Origin: Scleroderma bovista
Lineage: Eukaryota > Basidiomycota > Agaricomycetes > Boletales > Sclerodermataceae
DNA length: 64,000 bases
Direction of reading: 5' to 3'
NCBI GenBank assembly: GCA_037178675.1
Contig: JAYMGJ010000150.1
Coordinates: 51,996 to 115,995, forward strand
In this document: positions 34,728-46,027 of the stretch, piece by piece
Numbering within the stretch: position 1 is the stretch's first letter
Layout of the letters: each line of letters starts with the position of its first letter
Program-made: the position numbers and the translations under genes
The notes under the pieces: generated by a model
What the model saw: only the letters and a program-made list of their open reading frames with translations
What the model was told of the DNA's origin: nothing
Database searches by the model: none

Positions 34728-34752
34728 GTCGGTTCAAATCCGACATTGCCCG
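34728..34752 (+). other. tRNA T-arm-like sequence with perfect pol III B box
   Basis: GTCGG-TTCAAAT-CCGAC forms a perfect T-arm, followed by an acceptor-like ATTGCCCG. GGTTCAAATCC at 34731-34741 matches the B-box consensus GGTTCRANNCC exactly. No matching 5' acceptor or anticodon arm is found upstream, so this is a tRNA 3'-half or the head of a tRNA-derived short repeat, not a working tRNA. Confidence 0.5.
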
Positions 34753-34760
34753 AAAAACAA

Positions 34761-34970
34761 TTCTGCCGACAGTGTGTTCTGCCGACAGCCTTGTTCTGCC
34801 GACAGCCTTGTTCTGCCGACAGTGTGTTCTGCCGACAGCCTTGTTCTGCCGCCAGCGTTGTTCTGCCGACAACGTGTTCTGCTGACAGCCTTGTTCTGTC
34901 GACAGTGTGTTCTGCCGACAGCCTTGTTCTGCCGACAGACAGCCTTGTTCTGCCGACAGTGTGTTCTGCC
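34761..34970. repeat. Tandem array of TTCTGCCGACAG units
   Basis: About fourteen units of 14-16 bp, of two alternating types ending GTGTG or CCTTG. The TGCCG word is in nearly every unit. It sits just inside the right long direct repeat. Confidence 0.85.
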
Positions 34971-35042
34971 AATGCCATGTAGTGCCGATTGTGTCGTGCC
35001 ACACCTGGCTTACCGCTACTTTAGAGAAGACCAGATGCCCGG

Positions 35043-35545
35043 CCCTACATTTATACAAGGGATTAGTTCTAAGGGCCTGCTGTGTATATTGGGAGGCCAA
35101 ACATTATGGCCGATCATACTGAAGGGGAAGCATATCAGCTGGCCTTCCCATCTAGCTAGGTGTCCCCAGAAGGAGGGCTTGCTTAATGCTCTGGGACACC
35201 GCATTCATAGCCTGTCACTTTGAAGTGTACTGCAAGGCCCTCCCATATAGGTAGATAACACCTTTCTGAGGGCCCACCTAATGCTATGGGACATTGTACC
35301 TATTGTTGCCATGTGCCCTGCACATAATAGATGAAACTGGCTCCAGGGCCTACTCATAGTCATGGGACACCAATCCCATGGCTGGGTATTCTTAAAGGTA
35401 CACCATGCATGCAGCCCATTGGAAAGCACGGGATGCTGTTTCTTTGGCTGGCCCTGCAACAAGAAAGGGACACCAAAGGTACAGCCCAATGCAAAGCACA
35501 GGACACCAATACCACAGCCAAATGCAAAGCATGGGACACTGGTAC
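35043..35545 (+). repeat. Long direct repeat, right copy
   Basis: Same orientation as 16515-17080, with the shared landmarks listed there. Both copies follow a TGCCG-word array and precede GGCCGCA-rich sequence, so a module of array plus repeat appears to have been duplicated in direct orientation. Confidence 0.7.
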
Positions 35546-35878
35546 AGAGGCCCTTCTATTGACTCCCGTCCACAGGCTAGCCGCATTGCAGCACTTACTA
35601 CCGTCCTTTTGCCGAAATGCTGCGGCAAGCCCCCTGCAATCCTCGGCCTGAATCTGCGGCATATAGTCCTCTGGCCGCATGCCGCAGCTCCCTTGCCGCA
35701 TTAGGTCCTATTGCCACAGGCCATATCCTGATCTAGTGTACTAGTGTGTCAGCCCACCAATATTACTTGGTGACAACCTTTCCATGAGCCACCAATATGG
35801 CATGGTGAAACACCTTACCATTAGCCCACTCGTATGACATGGGGATGCACCATGGCTGGGCCCTATCTCAGCTGGTCA

Positions 35879-35896
35879 TGTAGCACGGCCGATTGT
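35879..35896 (-). repeat. Right terminal inverted repeat of the KDZ composite
   Basis: Reverse complement of 15986-16003, 18 of 18 identical. The sequence outside (GTAAGGAATTAAC) is unlike the left flank. Confidence 0.75.
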
Positions 35897-37080
35897 GTAA
35901 GGAATTAACTTGATTTAGCTACGCAACTACGACATATTTTCGATCTACGAAGCACTCGAGAGGGCCCGGGCGTTGGTGAGGACGCCTACCGCGGACCTCG
36001 GGGTGAGTTATGATTGGTACCGGGTAACTGGTATCGATCGTCCTGCGACCGGCAAGACCCACAAAGGGCAGGGCGGACGTATGTTATCTACGACGCACCG
36101 AAGCGGCCAGGTTAGATCCCGCGCCCTATGTCCTTAGGCACGGCCCTCTCAGTGCTTTGCCGCCCCTTGTATTGTAGCTTTGACACTTTCCTTGTACTTT
36201 AGATACATTGTTGCTTGGACGTCGAGCCACTCCGAGGCGCTTTGATGTCAGTACTGTACTTATAGCACCTGTAGCAGCTTCAAGCTGCAGCAATCCGATT
36301 CCCCCAGTTCCGCATTTCACATCCAAGTCATCAGTCTAAGAAGTCACAAGTTCCCGTCATATCTACAGCATTCACCATCCAAGTCCTGAGTCTCTTCCGT
36401 CTCTCTTATCTCCTTCTCACTCCCTTGTCCTCTCGAACACCCGAACCCGCACCTTCCCCTACAATTGTCAGCTTCGTCTGTCCATGTTGTATGGGACAAT
36501 GCAGGTGCATTATGTGGTTGAAGGTGGCTCTAGTCTATATGGTGGCCAAGGGAATCTGAGAATTGGAAATTGAGTACTTCCAGCACAGGTTATACACCTC
36601 CACATGACGAACGCATCCTATATGCAAAAACGTTAAAGCGGATCCAGATGAGCCTCGGGACTGTTTGAGCGGTTGGGCACAGAAGATTCATTTCGATGCT
36701 TTCTCCGGAGGGTAGGAAATACGGCCGACGACAGGTGCGAGTAGCCATTCAAGTTTTGTGCTGCAAAACGCTGCTCACAAGGGAGCCAGACATATGGATT
36801 AGTACAGCCCCGACTAGTAGCATGTTGCGTCGATACGTACCTGTCCGCAGTCTGAAGGCGTCGATGAATTAATGGTGACATGCATGGTGAGGCTCCAGGA
36901 ATAGAATCTGCCAAGAGTTCTGCTCCAAAACCGGTATTTGTGTTTGTAAGGCCGTCCCCGGTTAGGAACAACATCCTACAGACTGCAGTGCACACATACA
37001 TATATGAAGGTTTATCCAGCTGGCACGAGTTCGGAGGTAAAGACCATCCCTTACCTTTCTACCGCCCTCAGGATTGAACC
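35897..37080. other. Gene-free flank and ferric reductase 5' region
   Basis: No supported exon. The GC-rich 35940-36120 has no long frame. A pyrimidine-rich tract at about 36370-36450 looks like a promoter-type CT stretch but is 630 bp from the reductase start. No ATCWGATAA site was found here, unlike upstream of the second copy. Confidence 0.4.
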
Positions 37081-39468
37081 ATGACTCAAAGCGGCGTTCG
37101 CGACTTCTTACCTCTCAATGATGGCACGCTCGCAGACCAGCGTGCCCAGCTCTATCCAACCCAGGTATGGTATGGTATTGGCCTCTTCATCTTCATTATT
37201 GGCGTCTTCAACTGGTCCTCGATCCTCTACTCCAAGTTTTCCCGGTCTCATCGAGGTAGAGATATGGAGTCATTTGCAGCACCATCTCGATCTAGCTCGG
37301 TTTCTATTCGCCGACTTCCCTTGGCGCTGTTGAACGCGTACCGAGTCATTGCTTTCCGCTGGACACTGCATGTTGGCGAAACGTTATGCTTGAGCACAGC
37401 AGAAATCACCCTTACAGTCGCCTATATTGTTTACATGTACATCTGGGCATTTATTAACAGTAAGCACCTTCACTACATTTTCACTTGCGTTGTTTGACTT
37501 CGTCGTCTGTAGCTACGAATCTAGAGGGAGGGAAACTAGACTGGACATATTGGTCCACGCGAATCACAATGCTTGCAACTACCCAGTTCCCTCTTATAGC
37601 AGCACTTTCAACCAAGAATAACTTGGTTTCTTGTTCGTATCCCTCGTCTCTTAGTTTCCCTATATGCTAACTCTTCCCTAGTGATCACTGGCGTCAGTTT
37701 CGAAAGGGTGAGCCGTAATACAGTTTATTCTCAACGTGTTCTCATGTCCTGGTAGCTCAGCTACTTGCACCGTATGATGGCACGCGTTGTCTTCATCATG
37801 CTTTGGGTACACGCTGGCACAGAAATTGTGTATACTATTCCGTAAACCTGCATCCCTATTTTCTGCATTATCTGGGCTGACCATCTACAGGACGTATCCG
37901 AGCCTCAATATGGTATGGCTTGTCTGTGGTATTACCGCCATTACTGCTTTTTCCACCCTGATCATCATTTCTTTGCGACCCATCCGCAATGTAGCATACG
38001 AGTTCTTCTTTTACGCTCATTGCGCTTTGGTTTTGTGAGTGAATAATGCCATTTGCACTTTCCACGCATGACAGGCCTCCAGGGTTATCTTGATCTGCGC
38101 CTATTATCATGCTGGCGAGTATCAGTGAGTCGAAACCTATAATCCGACCATAACGGCAATGACTCTCTCTCAGATTTAACACATTCATCTGGCCGACTTT
38201 CGTCATATGGGGGTTCGACCGTGTCATCCGAACCATCCGCCTCATCATCTTTAACCACTCCTATTTTGGCTTCTTCTCGGGAGCGACGATGGACGCCACA
38301 GTCGAGCTGCAGTCCGAAGAATATGTCCGCTTGCGGCTATGTCGCCCCCCTCACTTCCACTGGTCTCCAGGACAAATGGTCTATCTAATCATTCCATCTG
38401 TTTCCCGGCTCCCATTCGAGGCACATCCATTCACCATCGCAAGCATCGATTCTGCCATGTTCCACTCATCCTGTACAACTGAGAAACCCAAAAGCGGACG
38501 TGGCACCAAAGAAACCATGGCGGAGAAGTCTCCCACCGTTAGCTCACCTTTTTGGAATGAACTTGTATTCTTTATCAACGTGCGGAAGGGCTTCACGTCG
38601 CAACTAAAGAAGGCGGCAACAAAGGGGGAAAAGGTGAAGGCATTCGTTGACGGACCTTATGGCATTCCCCCCGACCTCAGGACGTATGACACGTCAATCC
38701 TCATTGCTGGCATGCCCCCATTTTGCATGATTAATTATATAGGGACTGACAACCATTGCAGGCGGAACTGGTATTTCGTACATTCTTCCCACATTTTTGC
38801 GCATTGTCGAGTGCGTAATTTTACTTTGTGATTGGATTGTAGTGTAGCCAACCCTTATTGACACAGGAACGTTAAGGAAGGCAAGAGTTCTTGCCAGAAA
38901 GTAGTGATTATTTGGGCGATCCGCGATTCAAGCAAGTCATGCTTTTTTTCATCTTGAGCGGACCAAATCTGAGTGCGCCAACCAGATTTCATCGACTGCA
39001 TCAACGAACCAGTCCGTAAAGCTCTCCAACTAGCACCCCCATCATTAGCTGTGGCGATCCGCATCCACGTCACCCGCAAAGACGCAGCCGTCGAGCGTGG
39101 TATGGTTAATGGACCAGAGGCATTTGAACCTCCTGGTGGTGATTCGCGCTCAGCGTCCGCAGAGAGCACAAAGGGAGACGTGCTCGCATTCGAGTCTGTC
39201 AAGGTCGAAAGTGGACGCCCTGATTTGACGAAAATGCTCGGCGAGGAAGGGCAGTCGGCCACCGGAAGGCTGTCCGTAAGTGGTGAGCTTTCAACCTCAG
39301 TACTGTCGTTGTGTGTTTTGATATGTATATTGTCCTGCAGTGTGTGGTTCGCCGGGGATGGCGCAGACAGTGAGACGAGCCCTTCGGTTCCCTGTATCGA
39401 GTCCCAGCAGTGTGTTACATGGTGGACCAAGTGTATCACTATTTGTCGAAACCTATGGCTACGCTTAG
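37081..39468 (+). CDS. Ferric reductase, FRE family, copy 1 (intact)
   Basis: Eleven exons join in frame to 627 residues: 37081-37459, 37513-37632, 37682-37707, 37756-37841, 37891-38034, 38083-38124, 38174-38709, 38762-38810, 38867-38931, 38974-39282, 39341-39468. An N-terminal membrane part with about six helices carries the haem-binding histidines (HRMMARVVFIMLWVH and YEFFFYAHCALVL). It is followed by the FAD domain (FEAHPFTIASID) and the NADPH domain with GGTGISYILPTF. The C-terminal VLHGGPSVSLFVETYGYA closes the Rossmann fold. These plasma-membrane enzymes reduce ferric or cupric ions before uptake. Two introns (38710-38761 and 38932-38973) begin with GC instead of GT; the first GC donor is conserved in copy 2. 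Copy 2 lies inverted 11 kb away. Confidence 0.93.
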
Positions 39469-40725
39469 ACCCTCCAACCGAAGATCTTGGACTCTGTTGT
39501 ATGATCCGTCATCCCGCGTAACTCATCCGATTTCGTTTATATACCGTAGTAAGACCTACGTTCGCCGGTGCGCCCAGTTTGCAGCGATTTTGCATCACAC
39601 AGATACGACTATGCTTCGTAGTATTCATGTGCTTTCTATATCTCTTGTTGCTATTGTACATTTTTCATTTGGTCTTTTTGTTAGCTATTGTGTTCTCGGC
39701 TGCTAATTGGCTTTGGGTTATTATAGCATCGATGACACTATCTACTCGAGTGTCTTTCTCTCCCCAGAAGTCAAGTCATTATCGCAGGCTCATCGTTAAG
39801 TACCCTAGGCGTTTTTGATACCAATGCGCAGTCCACTGATAGGGCCCATAGTCTGAATTTTACAATGTCGGGAGCAGATCCTTGTGCAACCGATAAGTTC
39901 TGCAACTTGCAAGCTTTGCCGCAGTAAAGGGCCCAGTTGTGTGTATCACGCTCAAATTAAGACATAAGGCCGTCCATCCATCGATCCACTTAGCCGATTG
40001 TCCTCAAACCAGTTTCAGAATGCGCGCCCATCCACTCAGCACGACGTGTTTCCTTGGAAGCTGGATGACGGAACAGTAGGGGCATGAGGTTTGATCTCGA
40101 GGGGTATATAACTCACCGCGTGCTGAACTTGGGCTTGTGCGGTATGTGGTGCTTAAAATATACAACGCACTGGCAGGGCCGACTGTTGCCGTGCCCGAAC
40201 AGTGTCAAATGGCAAAGGTGACTAGTTAGAGCCTATCCCAAGGATAAATAGACACATCGAATGTGAAGAGGTAACCATATAGAAGATTACTTTCCCTGCA
40301 CGCGTAGACAGGTCAGATCCCAATGATCACCTTGAAAATGTTAACCTATACAAGACATGGTACAGGAGGGAGTCGACAACCTCCCCCAGCTTCTGGTGTT
40401 GCTTGGGGGCCACCGCCATTACGGCCGGTCTTGTGGCCGATGTAGAAACAAGTGCGTCCCTGTGGATTTGGCTACAGGTACAGTCTAGGCTAGGAATATC
40501 TGCATCGAGAACTATCATACACCATACAACGAATAAGGGGATACACTGCACCAGCCATAGAACGTGGTGGTGGTGAGACTTGCAGTGCACAACGAGGATG
40601 AAATTCGTAGTAGATAAGGTTAACGATGATGAACAGAAAAGAGATAGATTATACAGCAAGTGTACGCACACGACGATGATCAAAGCAGTACGCAGAAGAA
40701 AGGGAGTTCTTGAACAGTGCAGAGG
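39469..40725. other. Gene-free interval
   Basis: No supported exon. A 14-bp AGGAGGGAGTCGAC match at about 40367 recalls the right end of the small element at 13112-13282, but no second end is found nearby. Confidence 0.4.
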
Positions 40726-42055
40726 TCATAGGCTCTGGATCTGGACTATCAAAAATTGCTTCTCGTCCTATCCAGCATGATGCGATCAGGTTCGTTAAGC
40801 CAAGTTCGTGAAATACTCACGCTAAATTGTTCATCTTCCTTGTCGTTATGGAAATTCTTAAGGAAAACCAGCAGTTTCTCCTTATTTCTTCGTAATATTG
40901 CTTCGATTTGGGGTGGCTTTTTCGGGTTTGCCACGAAGACCTAAACCAACGCAGTTGATTGCCATTGGCCCGGTGAATGAGGCCAAGACGAACCTTGAAG
41001 ACATGGAACGCTTCGAACTGGATGTTCTTGCTTTTGTCCCGTAGCATGTTCATCATCATCTTAAGATTCGATTCTTGTGCGATGTATCGTGTCATGATGT
41101 TGAAGTTTGCACGGTCGAGTAGAATCTCGCCAAGAAGTTTAAGTGATTGTCGTTTGGTCACATAATTGTTGGATAGTATCAAGGTCGTGTAAGAGTTGAA
41201 GTACTTCATTTTGGCACCAAAGACGGGGAATGAGATGCAGGAAAACAAAACATGAATATGTCATACTCTGTCATAGTTCTTGTCGAGATATTCAGCTACC
41301 ATTGGCTTGTGTCGTGTTAATGTTTCCTTCAAGTTGGCAAATGCATCACAGGATACACCAAACGACGTCGTTTCTATGTAATGTGGAAACATATAAAACC
41401 TAGTTTGAGTCAGTACGTGGTCACGATGTATCCTGGACACTCACTGATCGGAATAGAGTAATATCTTGGCCAGCTGCTCGTGCTTCAACATTTCTCTCAA
41501 TACCATACCCGTGTTCAGTGCGACCTCCTCATTCCCATATCCAGCCAATGCTGCAAAGATGACATCCTCGTGTCTCGCACAAATGTATTCCACTGTTGGT
41601 AACCGATTGCCGATCTGTCTACGCAGGAGGTTGTTGAATATCTGCACCACATCCTTCCGTGACTCAAAATCAAACTTGTGTATATTCTGAAGGATGAGGA
41701 GTAGGAGGTCTGTGGAATATGTCTCTTGCGCGAGTTGAGCGATCAGTTCGGGTATCGGTTCTGTGGCAGATTACGAGTAACAATCATAGTGCACGAGGTG
41801 CGTGAATAAACCAACGATCAACGTACCACCGTCACCATATAATATTCCTTTGATTGCCTGAAGATTCCTAGACACCTCTTCACTCGCCTAGTCATGTTCT
41901 CCCTAGTAAACCAGTGCGACCAAGCAATCGATGCAAGTCCGCACCTTTCTCCTGGCTTCTGTTCCTGGCGGTCCGGCATCGAGTTTGGATATAGCATCTC
42001 GAAGCCCTCGTACAATATCGGGCGGTGTCCGTGGTTTGGTCTTGAAGAAATTCAT
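40726..42055 (-). CDS. HYM1: Mo25 / Hym1 scaffold protein (CAB39 family)
   Basis: Seven exons (42055-41945, 41887-41827, 41760-41445, 41399-41267, 41203-40994, 40940-40821, 40767-40726) join to 330 residues, against 341 for human MO25. The whole length aligns: [104 protein letters not shown] and [16 protein letters not shown]. The helical-repeat scaffold activates STE20-type kinases and works in the RAM/MOR pathway of cell separation and polarity in fungi. The acceptor of intron 4 is not the nearest possible one; ATGAAG|TACTTC keeps both frame and family length. Confidence 0.95.
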
Positions 42056-43999
42056 CGTGAATCGTAGTTGGGAGGGGTTTAAACATAGTCTCGGTACCCT
42101 CCGTGGTGAAGTGCGGGGTTTGACGGAGTTCAAAAAAGGAGTGCACCGTTTTGTAAAAAATGCCAGAGAACGCAGTCATGCTCAAGTCGTCACTTTACCG
42201 ATCTCGGAGTTACAACACTCACCGCCGAAGCCAACATACTGTGACTGCCGAATGGGCAGGGGTGCCGACAACGGTGTAACTGATAGTACTGTACTGAAGA
42301 ACCCATTCTAGTCTAGGTTCGAAGACAAGGTATGCCACTGCACTTCATGTCGCCGCAAAAGGGCAAGTCTTTTGTTTCAGGAATTTGCAAGGTAACACTG
42401 GTGGGTGAGCGGCCCGGGGTCAAGTTGGCTATCTCAGTACCTGCAAAATCCGAGCGGGCAGAGCCACAGTCTTAGGGGTGTACCGCTCCGATCACAAGGG
42501 TCTGGTAGGCTTAGTACCAGACTTCAGTACTATACCTCCGGCGTCAACGTGAAGATGCGCCAAGGGATTTGTTATTACTATAGTGTCTGCCATGAGACAG
42601 TCATCTCCCCCCGAAGCAACCGCTGGATCAGAGTGGACATTAACAGTCACGGAGTGTGGACCACTCGCAAGCATATTTTGCAGATCTTTGATGGAAAAGA
42701 GGCTTCCCAAACGAAAAAAAGGCTTGGCATACATACTGAATTTAATTCTGATCGGAGCGTTCCACCATGCTTGAAGTTTACTTGCCAAAAGTGCTCCCCG
42801 TTGGGTCAAGTTAGATTTGTCTGGTAACCCTGGTCTCCATCCAATCGGAGTGCTTTCAAAAAAAAAACTCAGCAAGCGCATCATTCGACGCTTTTTGTAG
42901 ATAAGTTGGTGTTTGCTGGTGCTCTAATAAGTATTTAAAGCATCCTCGATTGTCACAGTACGAACACGAATATGATTGTGATTGGTGCCAATGGCAGCCT
43001 TTAGGTGTGGAAAGTTCCGACTTCGTTAGTTCGCGCCACAGTCCAGAGAGTCAGCAATCATCATATCGAAAGAAAGTGTCTTGGATAGTAGCCACTTTTT
43101 TGTGGAGTGCAATAATGAAACTGGGTGGGTTATCCCAAATCTCGTATGGTGGGGCTTCAAGCTATTCGTTTCAGGTCAGAGCTGGTCGTTTAATTACTAA
43201 CCCTGTTCACACACACGGACTACCAGCACTTCAACGGAACCACCTGATCGCCTCTATGGGAACCAACAGACTTCTCTTCTCCATACCTTTACTCAGAGGG
43301 CATTTCAGGCAGCCAGGGCAACTTGAAGGGCAGGCGAACGAATGGATAAGCATTCTACCTGTTTTTTTTTCTCGTCACAATGTGGTGACGTGGCGACAGG
43401 TGCCGCATCGCATAACACTTTAGCGTGGTCACAAGGTGTACACCACCAATCATCGCTGGTTTCTTGCTGGCAGGGGGAGGCACTGGTGAGATGTGAGCTG
43501 CCTTGAATCATAAGCACTTTTTTGTGCCTTATCGGCAATATGCAATCTGTTCACAGTCAACACAGGACGAGCATTCGCCAGCTATAGTCAACCCATTCCC
43601 GCAAGTCCACTGAACTCATGTGGACGCCTTTCTGATTACTGTAGTACGACATATATTTCTGGTCATAACCCCAGCTGGATCTCAACTTTACCCGTGGGAT
43701 GATTCTGTTCTACCGCAAACTTGCCTCAGTCTCACATATTCGTGCGCAGGCATGAGCGGGACGCTGTCATCTACATGTATGGCTTCTGACCCTTTACTAT
43801 TACCGATGCGTTGGCATGATGACCTGGCAGGGATTTTTTCCCCATTCCGCGTTTGAAGCATGATACAGATCGCCAGGCTTGCTTGCTTTCTGCGCATCGT
43901 GATTCGTCAACGGCCAACCCCACTCCGAAGGCATATAAAGTCAGTAGCATGAAGGTTGACTAGGTACCTCTTGCTTCGCCAACCCACCAACCCTTCAAC
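42056..43999. other. Gene-poor interval, chitinase 5' region at right end
   Basis: Frames at 42405-42827 (+) and 42492-42884 (-) overlap one another and match no family I know; neither has a convincing exon partner. The last 100 bp before 44000 should hold the chitinase promoter, with a CATATAAAG TATA-like word at 43931-43939. Confidence 0.4.
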
Positions 44000-46027
44000 A
44001 TGCCTGGTGCCCAACGTATTATGTCTACATCCTTACTCCTCATCGCGTTGGGCTCTCCAGTTTTTGCGTTCAATATGGCACTCAATACAAATGTATGTCC
44101 CGTCCATCGACCTCCCTTTCATTCCTGATAAGCTTCTTAGCTTGCAGTGTAAGGTTCTCGCACATGAAGATCCCCCGGCCAACCTTCTCTACAGGTATTG
44201 GGGTCAAGATTCGTACGGTATCAGCAACCCCTCCGATTCGGCCAACTGGCAGAAAGATATTTCCTATTATTGTGCAGTATGCGTAGAATATTTTCTCTTC
44301 CAAGCCTAGTTTGACCGATCTCAGGACGACACGATCAATACCATCCCTATTGCTTTTTTGAATGTGTTTTACTCCACGGGTGGTCTTCCCTCCATTAACC
44401 TTGCCAATGTAAGCTTGGATCTACACATCAACTAGGATCCGTCTAAGCAATCATTTCACAGACCTGCAGCAACGCCAATCAATCTGACTTCTCTGGAACT
44501 GCCTTGTTAAACTGCTCTTTTTTAGCTGCTGGTATCCAGGCTTGCCAATCAAAAGGCAAGATCGTTACGATTTCTCTTGGCGGTTCCTCTGGTTCCATCG
44601 GGTTTTCTGATGATACACAAGCCAAGGCGTTTGCACAAACCATTTGGGATCTGTTCCTTGGAGGAAGCAGTAATACACGCCCATTTGGATCCGCGGTACT
44701 TGATGGGTGATGATTTCCGATCGAATCTCTGGGGATGGGAAAATTGATATTGATATTTTGGCGAATGCAGAATCGACCTCGATGTTGAAGGCGGGTCCGA
44801 AACTGGTTATACTGCTTTCATATCCGCACTTCGTGGATTGATGGCTAGCGGAAGTAAGCAGTGAGTCAGCCTGTCCAACCGATGAGAAGTCTTCTCGATA
44901 TGACGGTCATTACCAGGTACTATATCACAGCAGGTGGACGACAACAAATTTTCTCGACCGAGCAGGCAGTCCTGACCTACAGAGATAGCCCCACAGTGTC
45001 CATTTCCAGACTCTTACCTCGGGCAGACTCTCAATCAAGTCGGATTCGATGCCGTATATGTGCAATTCTGTACGTACTTTTTCTCTTCCTCTCTACTAGC
45101 CGATTCATGTGCAATGCTTCAGACAACAACTGGTGTGGCCTCAATAACTACAATAACCTAAATGTAAGTGCTCTATACCCAAATAAGTCATACTTCATGG
45201 GGTATGTTGAATGCAGTACTTAGGCTTGGAACTTCGGGACGTGGTACGTCTGGGGTAAGAGTGGTTTCTCGAAAATGCTAACCGCCCGGTAGGGACAACT
45301 GGGCAAAGACGGTCTCCCCAAATCCAAATGTCAAAATATATATCGGCGCACCAGCATCGTCAGCGGCGGCAGGGTCGGGCTATGTTGATCCATCGACATT
45401 TGCGAATATTGTTCAACAGATCCAAAGCCAGTATACATCATTTGGAGGGGTTATGCTGTGGGACGCGTCTCAGGCTTATTGTGAGTTTTGAACATCATTT
45501 CTGGTTTGTTTGAAGCATGGTTTTCATCACGCTTTTCTAAGCTAATGGGAGATACGATCTGGCTGTGAAGACTGCTCTCATTGGTGGAGGAAGCACTGGA
45601 GCATTGAATCCTTCATGTACTACCAATGGCGGTGCTTTAACGACACCTACTGCATCCCCTACACCTTCATCCGGTTCCAGCTCCTGTGGAGGTGTGGCAG
45701 CATGGCAGAGCAGCCAGACAGTGAGTAGTAGTCCACGTTTCTGACACCTGACTCAAATGATTTCACCCACTTCGTCAAGTACGTGGGCGGTGACCAAGTA
45801 AGCTACAAGTGAGTATCTCAGAGCACTCGGCGGAAGTAGTTGCTGATCAACGATCTTCCTTGTTACAGTGGTCATTTGTGGACTGCGCAATGGTGGACGT
45901 ACGGCGATGTACCAGGAGGTGGGTTGAACCTTTCTTCTAAAATTTCTCTAACGAACGTGCTGACGGGGCACACGTTATCATAGGTCCCGCAGGAGTTTGG
46001 ATCGATAAAGGGAACTGTTCTACCTAA
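44000..46027 (+). CDS. GH18 class III chitinase with C-terminal chitin-binding module
   Basis: A secreted endochitinase. A signal peptide ([16 protein letters not shown] within residues 8-23) precedes the GH18 barrel that opens [12 protein letters not shown]. The catalytic motif DGIDLDVE spans residues 170-177, with Glu177 as the acid. [25 protein letters not shown] and [12 protein letters not shown] are the other barrel strands. A Ser/Thr/Pro linker leads to a CBM5/12-type module ([27 protein letters not shown]). Exons 1-6 start 44000, 44141, 44195, 44325, 44462 and 44771. Exon 2 is an 8-nt microexon (44141-44148) needed to restore NLAVYWGQ. Later introns lie near 44862-44917, 44932-44989, 45065-45121, 45164-45226, 45248-45292, 45480-45541, 45720-45780, 45809-45868 and 45916-45983. 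It likely remodels the fungus's own wall or degrades chitin outside the cell. Confidence 0.9.

Larger units (their letters stand above)
15986..35896. mobile_element. KDZ transposon composite carrying a TET/JBP dioxygenase and four further genes
   Basis: An 18-bp perfect inverted repeat (ACAATCGGCCGTGCTACA at 15986-16003, its complement at 35879-35896) bounds 19.9 kb. Subterminal similarity continues inward in patches, for example TTGTCACCAAGTRA with GGTGGGC about 75-130 bp inside each end. The unit holds six spliced genes (17724-18508 -, 18784-20047 +, 23152-26674 -, 27096-29489 +, 29570-30789 -, 31992-33958 -), all with open frames. The noncoding space is rich in the word TGCCG and absent from the flanking housekeeping block. 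No clean target-site duplication is visible next to the repeats (left flank ...GGACGATG, right flank GTAAGGAA), so the exact ends or a later rearrangement remain open. KDZ elements are cut-and-paste DNA transposons abundant in mushrooms, and linkage with TET/JBP genes is established for the group. Confidence 0.75.

Noticed and set aside
15978..35904. Target-site duplication of the KDZ composite
   Set aside because: Eight bases on either side (GGACGATG versus GTAAGGAA) do not match; reported as absent rather than forced.
36633..37001. Minus-strand frame of 122 codons upstream of ferric reductase copy 1
   Set aside because: No recognisable domain; it lies in the reductase promoter region and has no introns or neighbours that support it.
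42405..42884. Overlapping frames of 130-140 codons on both strands
   Set aside because: No family motif, no exon partner and mutual overlap; not supported as a gene.
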